DNA from: Chara braunii
Lineage: Eukaryota; Streptophyta; Charophyceae; Charales; Characeae
Assembly (NCBI GenBank): GCA_003427395.1
Contig: BFEA01000024.1
Location: forward strand, 807,067 to 832,683
Direction of reading: 5' to 3'
Length of the DNA stretch: 25,617 nt
This document shows, one piece after another, positions 18,191 through 25,617 of this stretch (the first letter of the stretch is position 1; every line of letters begins with the position of its first letter). The notes under the pieces are model-generated. The model did not search any database. It saw nothing but the letters and a program-made list of their open reading frames with translations, and was not told the origin of the DNA. Position numbers and translations under genes: made by a program.

Positions 18191-20300
18191 AGCCGGCCGC
18201 AGATTTCTTTTATCGACGGCGCACTGGCGCCAACTTTTCCGGATAGGCGACAAGTTTCTTTTCAGCAAGGCTGGGGCCGTGTACTGGCGGTTTAAACCGG
18301 ACCCTACACAGCCGCCGGCCCCGCCAGCGGAAGGGGGGCCAGCTGAAAGCCAGGGAGGGGGGACGGGGAGGTCAGCATAGGGGGGGTCATCATGTGGGGA
18401 AGGTTGTGAGGAGGCTGTCCGTATGGGGAGGGGGGAGGAGGGAAGGGTGGTTATTGGGAGGGAAACGAGGGGTAGCAGGGATGGATCTTGTGTGGCTGTA
18501 TGCTGAATTATCAGTGATTGATAACGATTCAGGGAAGAATCAGACATAATTGGATGGAGTATTGGGAGATGTTCGACGATGATGAGGATATATGCTACGA
18601 AGATACACAGAGGTTGCGGAGCATTCACAATGATGACACGCGATGGGGGAAGGAATAGGGAATAGGGATGGACAGGATACGTATGGTGGCATGGTGCCGG
18701 GATCATGACCAATGGTGGCCAGATGGTACAAAACGTTGCAATAGGCTATGAAAGGGAATAGGCTATGACATGGACAACAAGAATGATAAGGATGAATAGG
18801 TGGCATGGAATGTCGTATGGAAGAGATTACTGTGGATATGAAATTGTGTATAAATAGGTGAAAGTAGGCTAAACTTAAAAATATATAGGCAGTATGTGGA
18901 GGGGAGGGCAGCGGGGATGTGTATCGGGGACAGTGAGTATTGGGGAGGAGGGGTGTGGGTGGCAGGGAAGGCAATAGGCGGGTGTGGGAGTGGACTTAGT
19001 GGGCAATGACTAGGTACCAAGGGGATTCTCCCAATTGCCTACTGCTTTCAGCCTTTCACTCTTCGTCCCTATGCCTGCTTTCTATGCCCATTTCTTTCTC
19101 ACTTCTTGCTGTGACCTATGATGACTCTTGCTCATTTGCTTGCTGGTGATAAGCAACCGGAGTGGCAACCCCCAGAATAGAAGGGGCTGTGTGTGTGGGT
19201 TAAAACATCAAAATAAAAAAGAATTAGGCCTTGCACCTGAATCCTGGGCTTGGGTGGCTCCGGGGGTTCGGCTGTTTTGCCAAGCTAGCCCATCCTTTGG
19301 GCTTGTTTCACTACGATAGGAGACGTCACCCTTTTCAGGCCTGCTAAGCACTGGTCAGATACCGATCTATGACTCGGTGTGGCTCTACACGTTTGGTTTC
19401 TTCTATGCTTTGGACCCAGTCGACTTTCTCGGCCCCGATACAGTTTTCTATATCGGACCGTTTTTACGCCGTCTGTTCATTTTCTGCTGCTCTTCGTTCC
19501 CGACACTCGTTCCGGGATTTGGCCATTCCTGTATCAGACTGGTCTGTTGACAGCTGTTCATTTCTGGTTTACGTTCGCTGATGTACCTGGCCGGCTTTCG
19601 GGATTGCTTTCGGCGACGGATCTTCTCCTGATGCTGGGACCCTAGGGCCTGTAAGGGCACCACGGTTTTGTACATGCCTGGCATGGGACGGTGTTTTGGG
19701 GCTCTACCGATCCAGCGCCTGGAGTTCACAGTATTTCTTTCCCGCTGGACGACCGACGGTACCTCATTCCCCTCTGAGCTGGTGTACGTCATCGCTGCGT
19801 TGCTGCTTCTCTCGGCGGTTGCTGGCATCTCCAGCTGCCGTTGTGACAGCGCCATCGATGGGGTCGCTGCGTTTGCAGTGCTTCGCTGGGCAAGGACGTG
19901 TTTCACTTCACCTTCATTCAGGCGGGGACTGTCCTGTTTATTTGATCTTGGTCTGTTCTTTTGTGTGTGCAGGTACTTGAAGACATGTGGCCAACGGCGC
20001 ATTTGAGACTGAACGTGCTCTATGAATGGTTGAGATCGCTGTTGCTTTGTCATCACTCTCGGGTTCTCCGTGTTGATGTTCACTTCTCCACTTCTTCTTT
20101 GATGCAAAGGGTTGGATGGATTAGTAATTGGCCAAGGGTGGGTGTAGGATGATGTTCGATATAAGGAGGTAGGCTGTAGGATTAACCTCCATGCTTTGGG
20201 CAATTGGATTGTTGGGAAGAATCCACCTGATGAGGCTACGTGCAGGGTAGGCGAACGCGTTGAGGAGAGGCCGTGTGACGCACGTGTGGAGGGCACGTAC
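18191..20300. other. LINE 3' flank and anonymous DNA
   Basis: 18290-19010 is G/A-rich on the plus strand (GGGGAGG, GGATGG words) and may include the LINE 3' untranslated region; no terminal poly-A tail was identified. 19020-20300 has mixed composition. The longest ORF there (19448-20296, minus strand, 282 codons) is Arg/Gln/Ser-rich, overlaps several other open frames and matches no family I know, so I do not call it a gene. Confidence 0.4.
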
Positions 20301-20310
20301 GGAGATGGAG

Positions 20311-20386
20311 AGAGAGAGAGAGAGAGAGCTGTCTCTTATACACATCTAGATGTGTATAAGAGACAGGAGAGAGAGAGAGAGAGAGG
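20311..20386. repeat. (GA)n microsatellite split by an adapter
   Basis: GA runs at about 20308-20328 and 20367-20385 flank a synthetic junction. The similar words GGAGATGGAGAG and GAGGAGATGGAC lie on the two sides. Confidence 0.93.
20329..20366. other. Transposase mosaic-end junction adapter (sequencing artefact)
   Basis: The 19-bp Tn5 mosaic end CTGTCTCTTATACACATCT (20329-20347) is joined directly to its reverse complement AGATGTGTATAAGAGACAG (20348-20366). This 38-bp palindrome is the junction adapter of Nextera mate-pair libraries, not genomic DNA. Its translation gives SYTHLDVYKRQ, a well-known contaminant peptide. The bases on either side were joined by library circularisation, so continuity across this point is doubtful. 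Confidence 0.98.
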
Positions 20387-20474
20387 AGATGGACACACAC
20401 GAGAAGCAGCAGCTGAGTGAAGGTCCAGTCCGGCTCAATGAAAGAACGAACAACTGAATGAACCAATTCCCTGG

Positions 20475-20575
20475 ACCTGGACCTAGGCCGAAGTGATGTA
20501 CCGGCCTAGGTCCAGGTACGGGAATAACCTGGTACCGAACCAGGGTCAGGCCGACGGCCTGAAACTGGTCCCGTC
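20475..20575. repeat. GC-rich hairpin cluster
   Basis: A perfect 16-bp stem, 20475-20490 against 20502-20517, with an 11-nt loop is built on ACCTAGGCCG/CGGCCTAGGT. It is followed by overlapping smaller stems: CCTGGT/ACCAGG (about 20529-20545) and CAGGCC/GGCCTG around 20548-20562. No rho-type or eukaryotic terminator context is evident, and the function is unknown. Confidence 0.75.
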
Positions 20576-20803
20576 TCACTGCCGGGCCGTAGGGGTACCG
20601 CTACATGATCCTCGGACCTGTGAATGGATCAAGCAATACATCAAACACGCTATCCGCTGAAATAGCGGAAACCCAAAAGGAACGGCAAAGGAAACAATCC
20701 TAGATGCGGAGCAAGCTCCATGCAGGAAAAGAGATGCAATGCAGACTAAGCCTCAAGCCTAATCTATGCAACAATGTCTGGTCTGAGTCGACCCAAAAAG
20801 CAG

Positions 20804-20878
20804 CAAAATGTCTGACCTGTGTTGGCCAAGAAAGAGAAAAATGTCTGACCTGTGTCGGCCAAAAAAGAGAAAAATGTC
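20804..20878. repeat. 35-bp tandem repeat, two copies plus a partial
   Basis: AAAATGTCTGACCTGTGTYGG followed by CCAARAAAGAG is repeated at a 35-bp period, with a third start AAAATGTCT that then diverges. Confidence 0.88.
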
Positions 20879-21125
20879 TCTTGAGCCAAAGTGGCTGAAT
20901 ATAAATCAACACCAAGGCCCTAAAGGCCAAAGAATAACTAAACCAATGTCCTATGTCAAAACGAATGTGGCACAATCTCACGTGCCCTGTACACATGCAC
21001 AATACCTCAATAGAAGAGAAAGGAACTCAGTCGCATCGCAATGGTATGGGTGGGAAGGCGGCAGGTACAGCTCTCAGAGTAAACTCCAAGGGGGCACCCA
21101 CACAACCAGGTAAGGGTCATCAGGC

Positions 21126-21767
21126 TCAAAGGGAGAGTAACAGCACGGCACCGGGCTCAATGGAAACCATCAAACGGGTACCGCCAGCTGAAAGGGGAAG
21201 GGCACTCACACAAGGGAGCACACATAAGGTGAGCCTGGAAGGAGAGAGGGCTATGCCGGCATAGACATGTGACCAAAAGCCGCGAACAAAGAAAACGTAC
21301 ACTCCAGAGGAGGGCGCACAGCATACGGTAAGGCAGAAGGGCGGCAGACGGACACACCCACATAGACAGGGAAAATAGGGGTCATCATGCGAGGCGCGCT
21401 GGAATAATCGGTAAGGTACGATCGGGATTGTGTAGGCGCTGAGACATTGCGGACAGGGTGCGCTCTTTAAGGCGGAGACGTTCCTGATGGACCTTAACAC
21501 ATGCGAGGTCCAGAAGTCAATGATATACTCGGCTGCAATAAGGGGAGCACTGCAACAGGCCGTGCGAAGAGCACGCTTGGTAGGAGGACGTGGAGGAGGG
21601 GGGTCACGAGAGACACAAGGCGAGGAAGGAGAAGGTATACCAGTGCCGATAGGGTCAGCCAAAGATAAAGCCGGGGCAGAGTCATCAGGAAGAGTAGCAA
21701 GCGGCGCAAAGGTAGAGTCGTGAACGGATATGCCTGCTACCGTAGGAGGGTCAGGGGAATGAGACAT
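21126..21767 (-). CDS. Hypothetical ORF directly downstream of gag
   Basis: An open frame follows gag on the minus strand. Its ATG at 21767-21765 begins 5 nt after the gag TAG and is in a different frame. The open frame itself reaches back to 21896 and overlaps the end of gag, so frameshift expression is conceivable. The first ~75 residues are Pro/Ser/Ala-rich (MSHSPDPPTVAG...), and the rest is Cys/Leu/Pro-rich. I see no Asp-Thr/Ser-Gly protease site and no reverse transcriptase motif. It could be a degenerate start of pol or an accidental ORF. Confidence 0.3.
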   Translation of the reverse strand: MSHSPDPPTVAGISVHDSTFAPLATLPDDSAPALSLADPIGTGIPSPSSPCVSRDPPPPRPPTKRALRTACCSAPLIAAEYIIDFWTSHVLRSIRNVSALKSAPCPQCLSAYTIPIVPYRLFQRASHDDPYFPCLCGCVRLPPFCLTVCCAPSSGVYVFFVRGFWSHVYAGIALSPSRLTLCVLPCVSALPLSAGGTRLMVSIEPGAVLLLSL

Positions 21768-21772
21768 CGCGG

Positions 21773-23698
21773 CTAGGTGGGTGCTGCACTGGAGGTCGTG
21801 GTGGGGGGAACAGCCTGAGGGCGAGCCTGCTGTGCGAAGTGACTCTGGAGGGCGTCTGTGTACGGGCACGTAGAGGAGGTATGGTCGGCGAGGCAACAGC
21901 GGGTGCAGATGCCTCGTGTATGAAGGTCCTCACTCTCAGCGACGGTCAAGCGGCTGCGAGGGAACACAAAGCCCGCGGGGAAAGGTAGTTGAGGGACAGT
22001 AGAGCGAGTCCTGGAGGATGAGGGTTGACGATGGAGGAGGGCGGAAAGGGCCTGGACGAGGCGGTCGTCCTGGGAAGAGGCGTCGTCCTCCGCGGGGGAC
22101 TGAGGGTCGGGTCCTTGATCTGGGTCACTCCCAGAACCATCTGAGGTGGTGCCATCATCAATGCTCGACGGATCACGAAGCAGGGCATGCAAGCGGCGAG
22201 AGAGGGATCGTCCAGAGCCTCTACGAGGTCCACGACGGTATGTAGAAGACTGCCGAGGCTGGGAGGGGCGAGGGCTTACAGTAGTAGCGGGCTGGTCAGC
22301 GGCGGGCTGAGGCGAGGGGCCGACGAGTGGAGCATAAGTGAGATGAATGGCCCTAGCAATGTTGAAAGCCTCTGGTAAGGTGGGGATCGAATACGCCAAC
22401 ATCTGCAACTGGAATGGCTGGGGTAGGCCTGCGTGGAATCGCTGGATCATGGTGTCCTCTGATATGGCTGTGACAAGAATCTGAGCGCGTACACGGTGAA
22501 ATGTTGTGATGTATGACTCTAAGGCATTGTCGCCACCAAGCCATCTAATCTCAGCCACACGGGTAATCGGATCGCGGGTCGGCGCAGGGCGAGAAAAGTA
22601 CTGCTGAAGGAAGTCGCGAAACTCAAGATAAGACATGCCCTCGTGTACGCCGCGCTGTGAGCGAAGGGCGAGGAAGTCTCGCCAGGTGGAGACTGCGCGA
22701 CCTGTGAAACGAGAGGACATCTCGACGGGCCACAGTTCCATGGAGACACCATGGTAACGAAGTTGCTCCTCAGCAGTAGAGATCCATCCTTGGAGCTCGG
22801 AGGCCCTGCCGTCAAACTGCTGGACGCGATCCGGTCGGTACTGTGGAACATACATCGGCGACTGATAATGGGTAGGGAGAGGAAGAGCTGACTGTGACAG
22901 GAGGACAGAGGACATAGTGGCACCAGCAAGAGAACTAGAAAGAGCAGGGAGCTGGGGCGAAGGTCCCTTACACATTGTGGTGGCCGGTGGTGGAAGAGTG
23001 AAATGCATCGCAGCGGCCTGTGTCTGATCCTGTCGGTAGATGAAAAGGGCAACAGGTTGTGTCGCAAGGTGGGGAGGCAGGGGTTGACCTCCTTGGATCT
23101 GGCGGATGTAATCATGGGTCAGGGCGAGCTGGCGTTGGAGCTCAGCATTTTGTGTCTTGGGTGTAGGGGGGGGGCGGGGCAAAGGAGCGGGGGGTGATGA
23201 GGGGGGTGCCGTGGAAACTACCGTCGAGGAGGTGGCGGGACAGGATGCCATGGGTCCTGAGGGGGGAGGTGCAGGGGGGGAAACCTGGGAGGAAGAGATG
23301 GCTGAAGAGGAAGGGTGGGACTGGGGTGAGGACATGCAACCCGTAGAAGAGACAAGTGTGTAGATGACGCCAACCAAAGAAGGAGCGGAAGTTGGCATAG
23401 ATGCAGATGAGGGGGGTGGGGAGGGAGGTGCACTGGTACGGGGCTCCGGCTGTGACACGCGGGCCGACAGGGATGAAAAGTCGGTATGGAGGGCTGTGAA
23501 TCTGGCCTCGAGTCTGGCCTCGAATCTGGCCTGCATGTTCTCAAGGAGAGCCAGTAGGCGATCCGATTGGGCGGCTGGGCCCGAACTGGTGGCCATAGGG
23601 GTGGAAATGTGAGCCGAATCGGCCACGGTATCGCGAGCTAAGAGCGCAAGCCCTTCACTGATGGAGCGGGAGGGGCTCACCGATTCTGCACTCTGCAT
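21773..23698 (-). CDS. Ty3/gypsy-type retrotransposon gag polyprotein with CCHC zinc knuckle
   Basis: The 641-residue ORF is uninterrupted. Gag proteins package element RNA into cytoplasmic virus-like particles. Residues 43-85 form a charged, coiled-coil-like segment (LLALLENMQARFEARLEAR). 86-180 is Pro/Ser-rich. 289-450 matches the Retrotrans_gag core: YRPDRVQQFDG, LQGWISTAEEQL, then WRDFL, FRDFLQQYF, and ESYITTFHRVRAQI. 488-502 is an Arg-rich RNA-binding-type patch. C598-x2-C601-x4-H606-x4-C611 is a canonical CCHC knuckle. The first ATG is at 23698, but the frame stays open upstream to about 23967 with no other ATG, so the true start could lie there or be lost. There is no protease, reverse transcriptase or integrase in the window. 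The intact frame suggests a younger insertion than the LINE. Confidence 0.9.
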   Translation of the reverse strand: MQSAESVSPSRSISEGLALLARDTVADSAHISTPMATSSGPAAQSDRLLALLENMQARFEARLEARFTALHTDFSSLSARVSQPEPRTSAPPSPPPSSASMPTSAPSLVGVIYTLVSSTGCMSSPQSHPSSSAISSSQVSPPAPPPSGPMASCPATSSTVVSTAPPSSPPAPLPRPPPTPKTQNAELQRQLALTHDYIRQIQGGQPLPPHLATQPVALFIYRQDQTQAAAMHFTLPPPATTMCKGPSPQLPALSSSLAGATMSSVLLSQSALPLPTHYQSPMYVPQYRPDRVQQFDGRASELQGWISTAEEQLRYHGVSMELWPVEMSSRFTGRAVSTWRDFLALRSQRGVHEGMSYLEFRDFLQQYFSRPAPTRDPITRVAEIRWLGGDNALESYITTFHRVRAQILVTAISEDTMIQRFHAGLPQPFQLQMLAYSIPTLPEAFNIARAIHLTYAPLVGPSPQPAADQPATTVSPRPSQPRQSSTYRRGPRRGSGRSLSRRLHALLRDPSSIDDGTTSDGSGSDPDQGPDPQSPAEDDASSQDDRLVQALSALLHRQPSSSRTRSTVPQLPFPAGFVFPRSRLTVAESEDLHTRGICTRCCLADHTSSTCPYTDALQSHFAQQARPQAVPPTTTSSAAPT

Positions 23699-23969
23699 GG
23701 AATCGACAGATGAAGAAGATGAAGATGATGTCGAGGGAGCACCGTGACGAGAGGGACGAGCTGTGGCCGCGGTCGGTGCGTCAAAGCGAGCTAGTCTATT
23801 GGCGGCATGAGCGTCTCGAGCGCGATTTTGGAGTGCGCGCTGTTGGATGTCACGGGGAGCCAGGATGACACGCAGAAGGGGGGGTAGGGGACTGGGAAAA
23901 GAAGTTGCGTAGAAATGGAGTCTAACAAATTTATGAAGTTGAATGAAGAAAAATTCAGAGTCAGGTTAA

Positions 23970-24960
23970 GGGAGAAAGAGGAAAATTCCCAATTCCAGCA
24001 AACAAATGAGAGGAGATTTTCACAGAATGGCGTGGGGCATAAAGGAAAACATGCATAAGACAATCATAAAGTCAAAATAAAATTCCGAAATTATTTGGAC
24101 GTAAATTCAGAATTTAAAGGAAATTGAAGCAAAATTCAAGGAATTTCAAAAATATTCGTAAAAATTTCCGAAAGTTCGAGGAGATGATGAAAGGTGTAGA
24201 GATGAGTACAGACGAGGATTTTGAATTAAAATGAAAAATTCCTTAATGTATTTCTAGAATTAAAAAAATTTTGAAGGTGATTTGAAATAAAAATAGAAGA
24301 CTAATTCCGAATTGAAGAATTTACAATGAAATGGCAGAAATAATTTACTGACGGTCAAGTAAATTGAATTGAGCGGAATTTCGAAATTATTTAGTTGAAA
24401 TTAATAAATTGTATCGACATGTTGTTAAATTAAAAAGAATTTCAAAGAATCTCCAAAAGAATTCCAAAAGAATTTCAAAAGGAATTGCAGAATTTTGGAG
24501 TTTTACGAGGGATAGAAAGTAGAAGTAGAGTGGACTTCAGAAGGATTAAATTGAGTAAATTCAGAAATTTATTTCACGAATTTCTGAATTAAAATCAAAT
24601 TTTAAACTAATTTACAAAAGAATTTGATATAATAAAGAATTTTACGTAACTTTTGAACAAAAACGCCGGAATTAATTCTGATCACGGCGTGAGGAGAAAA
24701 GAAGATGAAGATTAATCCTCTCGAATTAGATTGAAATTCTGAACGACAGAATGGACGGCATTGTCAGGCAAGCACAAAGAGGGAAGATACGTGTCACACG
24801 TAGTAGAAATTTTGGATGATGCGACCAATTAGGTGGGAGGGTGGAGAAGAGAAGGGGGGTTGGAGAGGAGATAAAAAAGAAGAGGAAAAAGATGAGATCG
24901 GCGAGAGAGATCGGCGAGAGGAAGGGAGGCGATTAGTACGAGGGAGATAGATTGACAATA
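23970..24960. other. AT-rich region upstream of gag
   Basis: The segment is rich in short recurring words (GAATTTC, AAAATTC, AAATTGA) with no ORF. On the gag strand this would be its leader or part of a 5' LTR. No clear TG...CA LTR ends could be placed. 24830-24960 is G/A-rich with a short duplicated GATCGGCGAGAG at 24896-24919. Confidence 0.5.
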
Positions 24961-25090
24961 CCGCGCTCCCGGTCGGTCGGGAGCAATCAAGGTCCTTCCT
25001 CCTAGTCGAGGAAGGTCTTCAATCTACCCCTAAAGGGTCTTCTCGATCGTTCCCCCGGTGGAACGACGAGGTCACCAGATCAAAGCGCGG
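24961..25090. other. Compact multi-hairpin domain closed by an outer stem
   Basis: Four hairpins lie in series inside a closing stem. The outer stem pairs CCGCGC at 24961-24966 with GCGCGG at 25085-25090. H1 is 24967-24971/24978-24982 with a 6-nt loop. H2 is 24994-25001/25008-25015, 8 bp with a 6-nt loop. H3 is 25026-25029/25035-25038. H4 is 25047-25053/25060-25066, 7 bp, extended by CTCG/CGAG (25042-25045/25067-25070) with one bulged A. On the gag strand it lies about 1.3 kb upstream of the gag ATG. TGGTGACC on the minus strand (about 25070-25077) could be read as a primer-binding-site-like sequence, but this is weak. Confidence 0.6.
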
Positions 25091-25148
25091 GCAGATGATG
25101 ACGAACCAAAACTGTGGTTGCGTTGATGTTGGCAATGTCGGCAGCGAC

Positions 25149-25163
25149 GGCGATGGCGATGGC

Positions 25164-25216
<53 letters not shown>
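25149..25216. repeat. (GAT)n / (ATG)n trinucleotide microsatellite
   Basis: GGCGATGGCGATGGCGATG leads into an uninterrupted ATG run that ends next to the rRNA-like fragment. The poly-His and poly-Ile minus-strand ORFs here are translations of the repeat. Confidence 0.95.
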
Positions 25217-25217
<1 letters not shown>

Positions 25218-25219
25218 GC

Positions 25220-25532
25220 TCACTTGATGAATTCTGCTCCACCTTGATGGGATGAGGCGACGTTGAAGGATCAAAAAGCAATGTCACTATGAACGCTTGG
25301 TGGCCACAGGCCAGTTATCCCTGCCGTAACTTTTCGGATACCTCTGGCTTCAAGTCCGGAAACGCTAAAGGATCGATAAGCCAAACTCTCACAGTTTGTA
25401 TGCGTACTGGAAATCAAAATCAAATGAGCTCTTGTCCTTTTGCTCCAAACGAGATTTATGTTCTCGTTGAGCTCATCTTAGGAGACTTGCGTTATCTTCG
25501 AACAGATGTGCCCCTCCAGCCAATAATCCCCA
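25220..25532 (-). pseudogene. Diverged 28S (LSU) rRNA fragment
   Basis: Read on the minus strand, this matches the 3' part of eukaryotic nuclear 28S rRNA (domain V, peptidyl-transferase region) in unbroken order: GGCACATCTGTT-type start, CCTAAGATGAGCTCAACGAG (within 25470-25490), GATTTCCAGTACG (25403-25415), TATCGATCCTTTAG, CAGGGATAACTGGC (25310-25323), AAGCGTTCATAG, CTTTTTGATCCTTC, and GCAGAATTCA near the end. By eye roughly five of six positions match, too few for a working rRNA; for instance the near-invariant GTTACCACAGGG reads GTTACGGCAGGG. The fragment lacks the rest of the 28S on both sides and abuts the ATG microsatellite. It is a displaced rRNA pseudogene or part of an rRNA-derived element. 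Confidence 0.92.
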
Positions 25533-25535
25533 CGA

Positions 25536-25617
25536 GCACGTGCGCGCGGGGGGAAAGTAGATGGGAGGAGGGGCATTGGAGGAGGGCTAGGGAGGTCACG
25601 CGCACGTGCGCGCGGAG
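25536..25617. repeat. GC-rich flank with repeated CACGTGCGCGCGG
   Basis: CACGTGCGCGCGG occurs near 25538 and again near 25603, at the window edge, about 65 bp apart and separated by G/A-rich sequence. It may be the start of another tandem array beyond the window. Confidence 0.7.

Noticed and set aside
20228-20262. CTGATGAGG...GGCGAAC resembling a hammerhead core
   Set aside because: The 3' core reads GAAC rather than GAAA, stem II has a mismatch or bulge, extra bases separate the possible stem I from the core, and stem III does not pair.
19448-20296. 282-codon minus-strand ORF
   Set aside because: Overlaps other open frames and has no recognisable motif; the region's base composition is enough to explain it.
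20121-20466. ORFs containing MCIRDS or SYTHLDVYKRQ
   Set aside because: These are translations of the mate-pair junction adapter, not proteins.
25072-25287. Poly-His and poly-Ile minus-strand ORFs
   Set aside because: Translations of the ATG/CAT microsatellite and the edge of the rRNA fragment.

Overview
The window looks like repeat-rich nuclear DNA from a plant-lineage eukaryote. It has long dinucleotide microsatellites, a 53-bp minisatellite, a decayed plant-style LINE, a Ty3/gypsy-type gag ORF, a Ulp1 (C48) protease relic of the kind carried by plant DNA transposons, and a displaced eukaryotic 28S rRNA fragment. I see no ordinary host gene, tRNA or bacterial-type operon. The repeat style would suit a streptophyte alga such as Chara, but this is a guess from general style, not from a diagnostic marker. 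An N gap (14237-14351) and an intact mate-pair junction adapter (20329-20366) show that this is an Illumina-type scaffold with some artificial joins.

Layout. 1-1090: pyrimidine-rich 53-bp minisatellite, followed by a CT/CG/TG microsatellite. 1265-5580: mostly anonymous DNA, with a two-copy dispersed repeat that carries nested palindromes (about 1975-2165 and 3145-3340) and a 10-bp phased T-tract array. 5582-10032: what appear to be remains of one or more coding transposons. These are a stop-riddled unknown coding relic (5582-7254), an acidic ORF (7524-8093), a ~497-bp nearly spacerless foldback (8270-8766), and a frameshifted Ulp1-family cysteine protease (9363-10032). 10033-12500: AT-rich DNA and short tandem repeats.

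12504-13382 holds two head-to-tail copies of a ~430-450-bp unit, and each copy ends in a hammerhead ribozyme motif. The first motif (12884-12939) keeps every invariant core nucleotide and three perfectly paired stems. The second (13316-13371) has two core substitutions. The predicted cleavage sites lie 432 nt apart. This dimeric, ribozyme-bearing, non-coding unit resembles a retrozyme or ribozyme satellite and is the most interesting object in the window.

13960-14450: CA and CT microsatellites around the N gap. 14745-18190: a 5'-truncated LINE ORF2 (reverse transcriptase, connection region, zf-RVT-like zinc knuckle), inactivated by stops, frameshifts and an internal deletion. 18191-21100: anonymous DNA with the adapter artefact and a hairpin cluster. 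21773-23698 (minus strand): a 641-codon uninterrupted gag with a CCHC knuckle but no adjacent protease or reverse transcriptase. Upstream of it (minus strand) are an AT-rich leader, a compact multi-hairpin domain (24961-25090), an ATG-repeat microsatellite and a diverged 28S rRNA fragment (25220-25532).

The elements do not form a pathway. The window is a stack of mobile elements in various states of decay. All calls are by eye; no database search or folding program was run.
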